Origin: Streptomyces sp. TBY4 | Lineage (GTDB): Bacteria > Actinomycetota > Actinomycetes > Streptomycetales > Streptomycetaceae | Reading direction: 5' to 3' | DNA: 64,000 bases | Assembly (NCBI RefSeq): GCF_024213195.1 | Contig: NZ_JANAVF010000007.1 | Location: 230,044-294,043, forward strand | Shown here: one piece after another, positions 7,991 to 16,547 of the stretch | Layout: every line of letters begins with the position of its first letter | Position numbering within the stretch: position 1 is the stretch's first letter | Notes under the pieces: generated by a model | Seen by the model: the letters and a program-made list of their open reading frames with translations, nothing else | What the model was told of the DNA's origin: nothing | The model's database searches: none | Position numbers and translations under genes: made by a program

Positions 7991-9702
7991 CGCTCCAACC
8001 CGTTCGCTCGCCGTCACCGCCGGACGCCGCCGCTGAGCGGAAGGGCGCCAGCGGGCGGCGGGTGACGCTGCGCAGGCTGGCAGGGCTGGCAGCGTTCACC
8101 GGTCTGCTGGCCTGGGCCGTCCACCGCGCCACACCCTCAGGCGGCGCGCTGGTCAACCGAGGCGGCCTGCGTCTCCTCGACGACCTGGCGGCGACCGCAC
8201 TGCGCCCCTCCCTCGAGGCCGAGTTCCTCGGCGTGGTCCTCGAAGCGACCGCCACCACGCTGGCCTTCGCCCTGCTCGGGACGGCCGGAGCACTGGCCAT
8301 CGGACTGATCGGCGGGCTGGTCCTCAGCGACGTGGCCTGGGGCAGCTCGCCGCCCTGGCCCATTCGTGCGGGGCGACTTGTGCTCCGCGGCCTGCTGGTG
8401 ACGGTTCGCTCGGTCCACGAGCTGGTGTGGGCGCTGTTCTTCGTCAGCATTTTCGGCCTCGACCCGCTCGTCGCCGTCCTGGCTCTCGCCCTGCCCTTCG
8501 GCGCACAGAGCGCCCAGGTCTTCGGGGAGACCTTCGACGCCGTGCCCGACACGGCGCTGCGGGCGCTGCGCACCCTCGGCGCCCGCCGGGGTTCCGCGCT
8601 GGCCTACGCCCTTCTTCCCCGCACAGCGCCGTTGCTGCTGTCCTACTCCTTCTACCGTCTGGAGTGCGCGCTGCGGTCGGCGGTCGTGCTGGGGATCGCG
8701 GGCGTGGGCGGCCTGGGATTCGAACTGATCGTGAGCCTGCAGTCCCGCAACTGGAGCGAAGTCTGGACGCTTGTCGCAGCACTGCTGCTGCTGGCGGCCG
8801 CGGTCGAACTGTGGAGCCACCGCGTTCGCCGCGACGTCGCGGTGGTGACCTGCGCCGACTGGTCAGTCGGGCGCGAGCGCACCCGCGACGGAGGTCGGGC
8901 GCCGCGCGGCCTGTCCCGCCCGACCCGCTGGTCCCTGGCCATGATGCTGCCGGCGGTCGCGGCCGCGTGGTGGTGGGTGGGCCTTTCGCCCGCCGGAATC
9001 GTCGCGGCCCGCACCCGGGATCTCAGCAGCCGACTGCTCACGGACCTCTGGCCCCCCGCATTCCCCGCAGGCGGTGGGCGGGTACTGGCGGACGCCGCCC
9101 TCGACACGGTGAGCATGGCCGTCCTCGCCATGCTCGTGGCCATCGCGATCACCCTGATCGTGGGCCCCTGGGCCAGCCGCCCACGCGCCGACCGGCGCGC
9201 CCCCGCGGCCTTGGCCCGACGGGGCGTCTGGGGGGCGGCCCGGCTGCTGCTCCTGGTGCTGCGGTCGGTGCCACCGACGGTGTGGGCCGTCGTCGCCCTC
9301 CTGGCCTTCTTCCCCGGCGTACTGCCCGGCGCGCTGGCGCTGGGGGTCTACACCGGCGGCATCCTCGGCAGGCTCGTCGCCGAAGCCTGGGAGACCATGG
9401 ACCTCCAGCCACGCGATTCCCTGCGCAACGCCGGCCTGCACCGCACGGTCTCCGCCATGCTCGCCGTCGGGCCCCCGTCCGCCCATCACCTCATCACCTA
9501 CACGCTGTACCGGTTCGAGATCTGCGTACGCGACACCGCCATCGTCGGCGTCGTCGGCGCCGCAGGCCTGGGCCGACTACTCAGCGAACGTCTTGCGGCC
9601 TTCGACTTCCCGGTCGTCGCCGGCATCCTGCTGGCGTCGCTGGCGCTCAGCCTCACCGTCGAGGTCCTCGGACGCCGACTGCGACGCGCGCTGCGGGCCT
9701 GA
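7987..9702 (+). CDS. Double-length PhnE-like ABC transporter permease
   Basis: 571 residues made of two tandem PhnE-like membrane domains. Each half carries the coupling-loop pattern: LRALRTLGARRGSALAYALLP in the first and LRNAGLHRTVSAMLAVGPPSA in the second. Each is followed by a conserved helix end with FYRLECALRSAVVLGIAGVGGLG and LYRFEICVRDTAIVGVVGAAGLG. Both permease subunits are thus fused, so the complex needs no second permease gene. Last gene of the operon, overlapping the ATPase by 4 bp. Confidence 0.88.
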   Translation: MTLQPVRSPSPPDAAAERKGASGRRVTLRRLAGLAAFTGLLAWAVHRATPSGGALVNRGGLRLLDDLAATALRPSLEAEFLGVVLEATATTLAFALLGTAGALAIGLIGGLVLSDVAWGSSPPWPIRAGRLVLRGLLVTVRSVHELVWALFFVSIFGLDPLVAVLALALPFGAQSAQVFGETFDAVPDTALRALRTLGARRGSALAYALLPRTAPLLLSYSFYRLECALRSAVVLGIAGVGGLGFELIVSLQSRNWSEVWTLVAALLLLAAAVELWSHRVRRDVAVVTCADWSVGRERTRDGGRAPRGLSRPTRWSLAMMLPAVAAAWWWVGLSPAGIVAARTRDLSSRLLTDLWPPAFPAGGGRVLADAALDTVSMAVLAMLVAIAITLIVGPWASRPRADRRAPAALARRGVWGAARLLLLVLRSVPPTVWAVVALLAFFPGVLPGALALGVYTGGILGRLVAEAWETMDLQPRDSLRNAGLHRTVSAMLAVGPPSAHHLITYTLYRFEICVRDTAIVGVVGAAGLGRLLSERLAAFDFPVVAGILLASLALSLTVEVLGRRLRRALRA

Positions 9703-9710
9703 GGACCGTC

Positions 9711-9770
9711 ATGTCGAAGGCCGAGCTGTGCGCGGCGATCCGGCGCGGCCATCGCCCGCGAGGGGGCGAC
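9711..9770 (+). pseudogene. Possible N-terminal scrap of a helix-turn-helix transposase
   Basis: Directly after the permease, a plus frame starts at ATG 9711 with SKAELCAAIRRGHRPRGGDGW. This resembles the first residues of IS21-type transposases (a SKxELxAAIRRD pattern before the helix-turn-helix), then the likeness stops. Very short, so the identification is weak; it fits the general pattern of mobile-element debris. Confidence 0.25.
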
Positions 9771-9838
9771 GGATGGCACTATCGGCTCGCTCCCGACAAC
9801 CCTTCCTTCGCGTCGGCGGGCCGCTTGTCGTCAGGCTG

Positions 9839-10396
9839 TCAGGCCTTCGCGAGTGCCGCGGCGCCGAAGGAGACATTGAAGCGGTCGCACCAGATGCTCA
9901 CACTCGTGTACTGCGAGAGGTCAACATCCGCGGGAAGAACGTAGTTCTGGTCGCCCTTGTTGCCCTTGAGCTTGCCCAGACTGACGTACTTGCCGTCATC
10001 GAAGACCTCCCAGCCCGCCTTGCCTTCCTTCACTGGCGCATCCGTGAGCCAGACGTGCAGGTCGGGGCCGTTGCTGGTGTCGAGGTTCTCCAGCCGCAGC
10101 GTGTGCGAACCATCCGCAAGACGGACGATCTTCACCGTGCCCGTCGTCGTGTGCTCATGACTGATCAGCTGCCCCGCAGAGACCGTCTGAGGGCCCGCAG
10201 GCGCCGTGAGCGTCGGACCCGGACTCGGCTGGGACGGCCCGGGCGACGCGGTGGCGGCCGTGGAAGGCAGGGCCTCCCGCACGGTCTCGTCCTGCCACAG
10301 CTTCCACGGCTGAAACAGGTACATGCCGACACCGATCACCGCGACCACCGCAACAGCGAGAACGACCGGCCTGCTCGTTGCCCATCCACGTCCCAT
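9839..10396 (-). CDS. DM13-domain membrane-anchored protein
   Basis: 185 residues. An N-terminal membrane anchor (VVLAVAVVAVIGVGMYLF) is followed by a Pro/Ser/Thr-rich linker (SPGPSQPSPGPTL) and a C-terminal DM13-like beta domain with HTLRLENLDTSNGPDLHVWLTD, then GKLKGNKGDQNYVLP and SVSIWCDRFNVSFGAA. The C-terminal WCxxFxVxFG pattern with its Cys is characteristic of DM13, proposed to be an extracellular redox domain. It is convergent with the ABC transporter operon. The start ATG 10396 is behind GGGGAGGCTTTTC. Confidence 0.85.
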   Translation of the reverse strand: MGRGWATSRPVVLAVAVVAVIGVGMYLFQPWKLWQDETVREALPSTAATASPGPSQPSPGPTLTAPAGPQTVSAGQLISHEHTTTGTVKIVRLADGSHTLRLENLDTSNGPDLHVWLTDAPVKEGKAGWEVFDDGKYVSLGKLKGNKGDQNYVLPADVDLSQYTSVSIWCDRFNVSFGAAALAKA

Positions 10397-10931
10397 GAAA
10401 AGCCTCCCCTTGCATCCGATTCCCGCCAGACAATAGCGACCCCGCGCATAGCTGCATGTGCCCGGTCCGCGATCACAGCAGCGATACCAGCGGCACGGCC
10501 TGCGAAGCCGGGCCAGGGTCTGTCAGACACGAACGGCCCCCATTGAATGATTAATCCGCATTCATACCGATCACCGAATTTGGGGTTCGAACAGGGTTCT
10601 GGTACGTGAGGACAGGGCCTCTTGGCGGTTCGGGGGTGTCCGGTGTCATTGACACTCGAACCAAAGGCACCCTGTCGCGCCTGACCCACCGCGTCCTGTC
10701 CTCCGAGGCGTGCACCGCCCCACGCGGACGGCCGGATGCACTGCGTCCGGCGCCTGGTGGTATGGCCGGAAGGCGGCGGCTCCGACCCCTACACTAGGTG
10801 TGAGCGATGACCCGCACGGCGCCGGGCGATCTACCAGCGGGTACGTAAGCGCTTTTTCATACCAGCACCCACCCCGCTCCTCACGTCGTCTTGAGGATGA
10901 GGGAATTCGAGCCAGAAATCGGCGATATGCA
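10397..10931 (+). other. Intergenic region between divergent genes, no gene seen
   Basis: About 535 bp between the divergent DM13 gene and the membrane protein at 10932. No convincing reading frame or RNA is seen. It is locally less GC-rich around 10545-10600 and 10845-10865, so promoters for both genes are likely here, but no clear -35/-10 pair could be assigned. Confidence 0.4.
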
Positions 10932-11462
10932 ATGACCAGCGCGTTGCGGGCCTACGCGAGGACAGCCGTCATCCCGGACCACACGGTCTGGGGGGCCGCG
11001 GCGGGCCTGGTCGGCGGCGTGGGGATGGGCATCTGGATGTCGGTATCCCGTCCCGTGATGGACACCGCGATGATCACGATGGTGGCCGGGCTGCTCGGCA
11101 CGACCAACGCCTTCGCCGGTTGGCTGATCCACCTGTCCATCGCGCTGTTCGCGGGCGTCAGGTTCGGCGCGCTGCTCGGCCCCTTCGCCCGGAGCCCCTT
11201 GCCTGCCGCCGTCCTCGGTCTCGTCTACGGCGCGGCGTGGTGGACCTTCGGCGCCCTGTGGATCATGTCGGCCAACATGGGCATGCCAGTCTTCGACTGG
11301 AACGAATTCAGCGCCTCCAGCCTCGGCGCCCACCTGGTCTTCGGGCTCCTCGCCGGTCTGACCTTCGCCACGATCGCCCGTGCGACAGCTGGCCGCGCAG
11401 TGGTACGGCCGGAGAATGAAACCCGCACCGCCCGATACGCGTCGCATCCGGGGCGGCGGTGA
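10932..11462 (+). CDS. Conserved integral membrane protein of unknown function
   Basis: 176 residues with about four predicted membrane helices: VWGAAAGLVGGVGMGIWMSV, MITMVAGLLGTTNAFAGWLIH, AAVLGLVYGAAWWTFGALWI and GAHLVFGLLAGLTFATIAR. The start is taken at ATG 10932; upstream in-frame sequence is Arg-rich and not protein-like. The pattern of two repeated helix pairs around a WLIHL segment is seen in several uncharacterised bacterial membrane proteins. It ends where a CcdA-like remnant begins, so a redox or heme context is possible but not shown. Confidence 0.75.
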   Translation: MTSALRAYARTAVIPDHTVWGAAAGLVGGVGMGIWMSVSRPVMDTAMITMVAGLLGTTNAFAGWLIHLSIALFAGVRFGALLGPFARSPLPAAVLGLVYGAAWWTFGALWIMSANMGMPVFDWNEFSASSLGAHLVFGLLAGLTFATIARATAGRAVVRPENETRTARYASHPGRR

Positions 11463-11477
11463 CGCCGAGCTCCACCC

Positions 11478-11690
11478 TCTCTCGGCTGCACCATCGCGTC
11501 CTTCCTCGCCATCGTGGTCTCCCCTTTCCGCAGCGGGTTCCTGGCCCAGGGCGTCCTCCTCTTCGCCGTACGTCCTCGGCATGGGCCTGATCGTTGGCGT
11601 CGCCTCCCTCACTGTCTCCCTCACCCAGACCACCGCCGTCACCCACCTGCGCCGCAGCTTTCCGGGCTCGGCTTTCCGGTCACCGTCGCT
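11478..11690 (+). pseudogene. CcdA/DsbD-type membrane protein, C-terminal remnant with frameshift
   Basis: Two plus frames together read as the last helices of a CcdA-like cytochrome c biogenesis protein: LGCTIASFLAIVV and SGFLAQGVLLFA in one, then YVLGMGLIVGVASLTVSLTQ in the next, with one extra base near 11567. The Cys in GCTIASF corresponds to a conserved Cys of CcdA. The N-terminal helices are missing. It is a decayed gene. Confidence 0.55.
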
Positions 11691-11993
11691 GACATCCATG
11701 CAGCTCGTTAGCAGATTGCTCGGCGCCCGCCGGACGCGCGTCACCTGAGGAGAACGTGCCGCACATCTTCGGCCCGGTCAGGCAAGCCACACCGTGGGAC
11801 ACGCGGGCGGGCCGGCTTCCCGCCGGATACCGGCGGGAAGCCGGCACCGTATCCTCCTCGAGTCGCGAACCTGGTCACAGCGACCGGGCCCCGGCCGGTG
11901 GAGCGCACCTTCTGGCCGTACGGGCGAATGCCCGGCTGCATCATCGTGCCGCTGGGCCTTCGCCTTGGAGCGCCCGGTCATGACGCTTGGGGC

Positions 11994-13439
11994 TTACAGG
12001 AGCGTGGCCACCCGGTCGCGGTAGGCGCGGCCCGCTGCCGTGTCGCGGTAGGGCCCCAGGCGGCGTTCGAAGGCGCGGATGTATTCCACGGCTCGTACCG
12101 ACCGCATCTCGGCCGCCTGGTGCGCCGCCTGCGTGGCCAGGGCGCAGGCGTGGTCCATTTCTCCCAGGCCGAGGCGGGCGGTGGCGAGGACCATCTGGCA
12201 CAGCAGGCGGCTTCGTGCGTATCCAGGGGCCCGCAGTTGCAGGGAACGTTCCGCATGCTGGGCGCAGGCGCGATACTGGTGAAGATCCCGGTGGCAGTGC
12301 GCGAACTCGCCCGCGAGCTGGCCCTCGTCGTAAAAGCTTGCCCAGTGCGGCACCTCGTCCCCTGGCCGCACCATGCTCAGCGCGCGCTCCGCCCGTACGA
12401 GCGAAGCCGTGCAGGCCCTGGCTTCGCCGCACGCCGCGTGCCCGCGGGCTTCCGCGGAGTGCAGCATTGCCTGGACAACGGGCGGGGCACCGGCGCCGAC
12501 GCCCTGCTGGGCCACCCGCGCCAGCTGTACGGCCTCGCGGCCGTGGCCCAGGTAGACGGCCTGACTGCTCATGGTGACCAGGACGTAACAGCCGTACACC
12601 CGGTCGCCGGACGCTTGCGTGAAGCGCAGGGCCTGAACGAAGTACCGCTGGGCGAGGCCGTGGGCGACTACGTCGTACGCGGTCCAGCCCGCCAGGCGGG
12701 TCAGATCGGCCGCGGCGGCGAACAGCCGTCTGCCCGTCGCCTCGCCGTAGGAGCCCCGCAGCAACGGCTCAACCTCATCGGTCAGATAGCTCACCAGCGC
12801 CCGCCGCGCGTGCCCGCCCCCATGGGTCTGGTCGAGGGCGTGGAAGAGTTCACCGGCCGAGCGCAGCGCCGCGATGTCCCCGCCATTGACCTGTCGGCCC
12901 GCTCCCCGACAGGTCTGCCTCTGTGGGGGGACGGCAGTCCTGCTCTGAACGGGAAGGTGCGGTCTTGCCAGCGTGGCCGGGTCGGGGCGGCCTACGGGCT
13001 CGTTGGCCCGGCCGATCAGCCAGTCCCTGCTTGGCACCACAAGCCCGGCGGGGGTGAAAGCCATCTTCCTCAGCGCGGCGTTGCCACCCGCGTCCCTGCG
13101 CCACAGACCGCTCGCAATATTGAGGGCCTGCTCCGGCGTCTCTGCGAACTCCAGGCCCGCATACTCGGGGGCACACGCATCGAAGCCCACGGCCTGGGTC
13201 GACATGCTCCGGCCCAGGCGCCGGGTGAACACCTCCACGATCAGGGCGGGGGTGGCCCCGCGCGGCTGCTGTCCACGCAGCCACCGGGCGACTGAGGTCT
13301 TGTCGTACCTCAGATCCAGACCGCGCTCGCGGCCAAGCTGAGTGACCCGGCGTGCGAGCTCGGCGTTGGAGAATCCCGCCTCTCCGATCAGCCCCGAGAG
13401 ATGCCGGTTGGCCACACGCTCCGGAGGTCCTTCGGCCAT
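11994..13439 (-). CDS. Helix-turn-helix transcriptional regulator with TPR-like C-terminal region
   Basis: About 481 residues. The N terminus holds a helix-turn-helix: residues 10-60 include LSGLIGEAGFSNAELARRV and later YDKTSVARWLRGQQP. The rest is an alanine-rich helical solenoid (RRLFAAAADLTRLAGWTAYD, YVQALRF and SLQLRAPGYARSRLLCQMVL) typical of a large Streptomyces regulator family. Start chosen at ATG 13439, with a GGAGCTG just upstream; a GTG three codons earlier is also possible. Its target is unknown; it is divergent from the 204-residue protein at 13663. Confidence 0.82.
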   Translation of the reverse strand: MAEGPPERVANRHLSGLIGEAGFSNAELARRVTQLGRERGLDLRYDKTSVARWLRGQQPRGATPALIVEVFTRRLGRSMSTQAVGFDACAPEYAGLEFAETPEQALNIASGLWRRDAGGNAALRKMAFTPAGLVVPSRDWLIGRANEPVGRPDPATLARPHLPVQSRTAVPPQRQTCRGAGRQVNGGDIAALRSAGELFHALDQTHGGGHARRALVSYLTDEVEPLLRGSYGEATGRRLFAAAADLTRLAGWTAYDVVAHGLAQRYFVQALRFTQASGDRVYGCYVLVTMSSQAVYLGHGREAVQLARVAQQGVGAGAPPVVQAMLHSAEARGHAACGEARACTASLVRAERALSMVRPGDEVPHWASFYDEGQLAGEFAHCHRDLHQYRACAQHAERSLQLRAPGYARSRLLCQMVLATARLGLGEMDHACALATQAAHQAAEMRSVRAVEYIRAFERRLGPYRDTAAGRAYRDRVATLL

Positions 13440-13662
13440 CAGCTCCACGGTCTCCTGCCTTTGGGGCTGGCACCCCAGCCCTGTGAACGCTGCGAATGTA
13501 GCGGCCGACTCTCCACCCAACGCACCCTTTGCCCGGGGTTCATCCCATCGTGCGAGCGAGGGACCGCTCCACGGAGATGGCCGAGCAACCGACAGGGCCT
13601 GGTGTCGTCGTGCTTCCCTACGGGTACAACCCATGCGGCGCCGGCGGTGGAGGGGCGGGCTC

Positions 13663-14277
13663 ATGGCTCACATGGTGACGGAAGCCGAGCGGGCTGCCCA
13701 GCGTCGCGTGGTCGGGGTCGTGCGGATCTCCGGTGTCCTGTCGGGTGGCGGGCTGGCCGTGTGGCGCGATGACGCCACCGGAGACTCGGGGGCGTCCGCG
13801 GCGGAACTGTCGCAGGACCTGAACCTGCTGGGGGTGCCGCACGAGACCGTGACAGCCTTCAGGCCACGCCGGGCCCGCGAACCGTACCACCGCAAGGGAC
13901 GCGAGGTACGGATTCCGTTCGCCGAGATTGGCAGGCTGGTGCGGTGGGTGCCTTCGCTCCAGCAGCCGATCGACGAGCTGCCAGCGGGGACATCGGGCTT
14001 CACGTTCACCTGTTTCGAGCCCAGGCGATCGGGGATGGCGACGGTGCTGCTGTCCTGCTTCGCCGCCGAATGGCCGACGTGGACGGTCAGGCAAGCCGGT
14101 TCGATGGGACTGCTGTGTGCCCGCTGTGGCTTTGACCTGCGCACACGCAGGGCAGGACAGCGCCTCGCCTACAACATCCCGGAGCGGCCGGAACTTTGCC
14201 GTCTGGTGTGCGGGACCTGTTGCGAGGATGGGCTTCCCGAGCTGGAGCGGCTCTCCGGAGCCGGGGAGCCCGCGTGA
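13663..14277 (+). CDS. Hypothetical protein with C-terminal Cys clusters
   Basis: 204 residues starting at ATG 13663 behind GGTGGAGGGG. The N-terminal part has beta-strand-like patterns (RVVGVVRISGVLSGGGLAVW) and the C-terminal part carries paired cysteines, CARCGF and CRLVCGTCCEDG, which could bind zinc. Divergent from the helix-turn-helix regulator, with the gap 13440-13662 between them. I do not recognise the family; it resembles accessory genes paired with such regulators in Streptomyces. Confidence 0.6.
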   Translation: MAHMVTEAERAAQRRVVGVVRISGVLSGGGLAVWRDDATGDSGASAAELSQDLNLLGVPHETVTAFRPRRAREPYHRKGREVRIPFAEIGRLVRWVPSLQQPIDELPAGTSGFTFTCFEPRRSGMATVLLSCFAAEWPTWTVRQAGSMGLLCARCGFDLRTRRAGQRLAYNIPERPELCRLVCGTCCEDGLPELERLSGAGEPA

Positions 14278-14382
14278 ACGGACAAGTCCCGTGGCGGCAC
14301 AGGCGCCCTGCTGTGCTGCCTGGACATCCTCGGCCAGTCAAGCCGCCTAAAGCGTGTATGTCCGTGTGTGGCGCGCATATCT

Positions 14383-15411
14383 TCACGCCGTCCATGTTCG
14401 GCGGTCCCGGCGGATGTCGAGGGTGGCGCAGTGGAAAGAGCCCCCCAGGGCCTGGACGTTACGGAAGGGGGACGGCAGGGGTGTGAAGCCCAGCGAAGTC
14501 AGCAGGGTCTGGAGCTTCTCGTCCTCGGCTTCCACGAGGACGTGCCGGTCGTCGACGACGAGGAGGTTGATGCTCACCCACGCGCTCGTCATGTACCGCG
14601 GCGGGGGTCCGGCGTTCGGTTCGGGCCGTGGCGCGGGAACCAGTTCCCACCCGTCCAGCGGAGTGCCGCGCATCGCCTCCGGGGCGATGCGGTCCGGGTT
14701 GTAGAGGGCGAGTCCCTCGCGTAGTGGGCACAGGGTTGCGTCGATGTGCATGGCGTGGGGATCGTCAGGTTGTAGCAGGTGCACGCGGATGTCGGGTCCG
14801 AGGCGCGCACGCAGGTGGTCGACGCCGGAGCGGTTGGTGACGTGGCTGAGCTGGCCCACGACGGTGCGGGGCCCCAGGCGGAGGAAGTCGGCGGCGTCCC
14901 AGGCGGGCCTGCCTTCACCGATCACCCATCGTGGTCCGGGTTCGCGCGGTCCGGCGTCGAGGAGGTCCATGCCGAGGTCGACGTCGGCCGGCAGCCAGCG
15001 TGCGCCTGCCTGCCGCCATTTCTGGATCAACGGCCAGTAGGCGAGCAGCTCGTGCTGACGGCTGCGCCAGGCCATGGGCGCTTCGATGACGCGGTCGCCC
15101 ATCACGAGAAGGCTGTCCCGGGGCATGGTCGCGCAGTACCCGCCCAGTCCTTCCCAGGGCACGCGCTGCGGGCGGTGGACGCGGCAGCCCATCGACTCCA
15201 GCAGTTCCGCCAGCGTCTGGAGTTCCTGCTCCGCCGCTTCGGTGATCCATACCGGGAACGGGTGCCCGGGCCGGAACTCGTCCCAGTGCTCGACCGGCAT
15301 GGTGGCCTCGATCATGCGCCGGTCCTCGTCGGGGAACATCGCCCCGAACGCCGTGCCGACCACTACCTCCCGCAGAGCACTCCACTCGTCGCACGCCTCC
15401 ACCACCGCCAC
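14383..15411 (-). CDS. Amidinotransferase-family protein (StrB1/glycine amidinotransferase-like)
   Basis: 342 residues of the amidinotransferase (guanidino-modifying) fold. Conserved elements include WSALREVVVGTAFGAMFP at the N terminus, AWDAADFLRLG, the His motif DDPHAMHIDATLCPL and the nucleophile GGSFHCATLDI near the C terminus, where Cys attacks the amidine carbon of arginine. Length agrees with streptomycin StrB1-type enzymes. A GTG at 15411 sits five bases after AGGAG; a GTG two codons earlier is also possible. The acceptor amine is unknown. A truncated transporter ATPase is the only same-strand neighbour, so no pathway is evident. Confidence 0.85.
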   Translation of the reverse strand: MAVVEACDEWSALREVVVGTAFGAMFPDEDRRMIEATMPVEHWDEFRPGHPFPVWITEAAEQELQTLAELLESMGCRVHRPQRVPWEGLGGYCATMPRDSLLVMGDRVIEAPMAWRSRQHELLAYWPLIQKWRQAGARWLPADVDLGMDLLDAGPREPGPRWVIGEGRPAWDAADFLRLGPRTVVGQLSHVTNRSGVDHLRARLGPDIRVHLLQPDDPHAMHIDATLCPLREGLALYNPDRIAPEAMRGTPLDGWELVPAPRPEPNAGPPPRYMTSAWVSINLLVVDDRHVLVEAEDEKLQTLLTSLGFTPLPSPFRNVQALGGSFHCATLDIRRDRRTWTA

Positions 15412-15427
15412 GGGCACTCCTGTCCGC

Positions 15428-15832
15428 TCAGCCCCTGCGAAGGACCGTACGCAGGCACCGGGAGCGGCAGGTCAGGACACGCCGCGGCGCGCCGGGCCTG
15501 ACCGCGAAGGAGGAGATCAGGGTGAGGTCGGCGAGGAGGCTGAAGTCCTGGTTGACGAACCCGATCTCTCGCAGCCGCAGCGCTGACAGCTCGGCCGGAG
15601 TGCTCGTGTGGACCTGGTTGCCCAGTACCTCAAGGGTGCCGGAGTCGACTCGTTCCAGACCCGCGATCAGATGCAGCAGCGTGCTCTTGCCGGAGCCGCT
15701 GGGCCCGGTGAGTGCGGTCAGCGTGCCGGCGGGAAGGGAAAGGGAGACATCCCATAGCGCGGGCACGGTCTGCTTGCCCATCGGGAACTTCTTGCCGACC
15801 TTGGTGGCGACGATCGCCACGTTCTTGCCCAT
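15428..15832 (-). pseudogene. ABC transporter ATPase (MacB/LolD type), C-terminally truncated
   Basis: About 134 residues contain the first half of an ABC ATPase: Walker A GPSGSGKST, then ERVDSGTLEVLGNQV, then the Q-loop FVNQDFSLLADLT. The reading then passes into unrelated sequence (ISSFAVRPGAPRRV) and stops. The signature, Walker B and switch regions are missing, so it cannot work as an ATPase. It probably came from an antibiotic or lipoprotein exporter of the MacB type, cut off near 15500 next to the amidinotransferase gene. Confidence 0.75.
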
Positions 15833-15920
15833 GCGGATGGTTGTTCCTCTCAAGCGCGAAGGGGCGGCCGGCATCCCGGCCGCCCCATAGTTCACCTCAC
15901 ACGGCTACCGTCAACAGGCA

Positions 15921-16163
15921 GTGGGGGAGCTGAGCTTCCTCGCCGAGCTCGCCTCGTCGGAGTCCTGGAAGCTGAAACTGCGGTTGCCGCAAGGCGAGCT
16001 GCGGTGCCCGGTCTGTGAGCAACACGTAGACGCGACCGTCCGGAGACGGCACAAGACGCTCGGGGTCTACGTACCCGTATGGGGCCCGGCTTCTTGCCGC
16101 AACCCCGACTGCCCTGAATATCTGGCAGCCCCTGACCACGCCCAAACCCCAGACCATCCATAG
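15921..16163 (+). CDS. Possible small Cys-rich protein
   Basis: An 80-residue plus frame starting with GTG 15921 has CPVCEQHVDATVRRRHKTLG followed by CRNPDCPEYL, a possible zinc-binding knuckle. No ribosome site stands out and the opposite strand is also open, so coding is uncertain. The rest of 15833-16547 shows nothing I can name. Confidence 0.3.
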   Translation: MGELSFLAELASSESWKLKLRLPQGELRCPVCEQHVDATVRRRHKTLGVYVPVWGPASCRNPDCPEYLAAPDHAQTPDHP

Positions 16164-16547
16164 GCGACGCAAGTCACGCACCGGCGCCTCGCGGGCCCGC
16201 GGCTCCAGGCCCCCGATGGGCGGCAGCCCCGCACCCCGAACTGGGCCGGCCCCGTCCGTTGGCTTCCGCGCGACCTGGGCCCCCGGTTGCCGCCCGTTGA
16301 TCCACGGCGCGGGGTGCGCGCCCGCCCGCGCCCGGTGCCGGCCGTGCGTGCCCGGTGTCTCTGCGAGTCTGACGGCAACAGGTGGGTCGCGCGCCGGGCT
16401 TCGGTCCTCCCACCCGGTAGGCGGGGACCGGGGTCCGTCCGTGGGACGATCCGGCCATCACCCTTGGCGCCCCTTGGCCATGGCGGCACCGGCCCTACAG
16501 ACTGTGTCCGACCGATCTCTTTTCGTGGTGGCACTGGGAGTGGTGTG

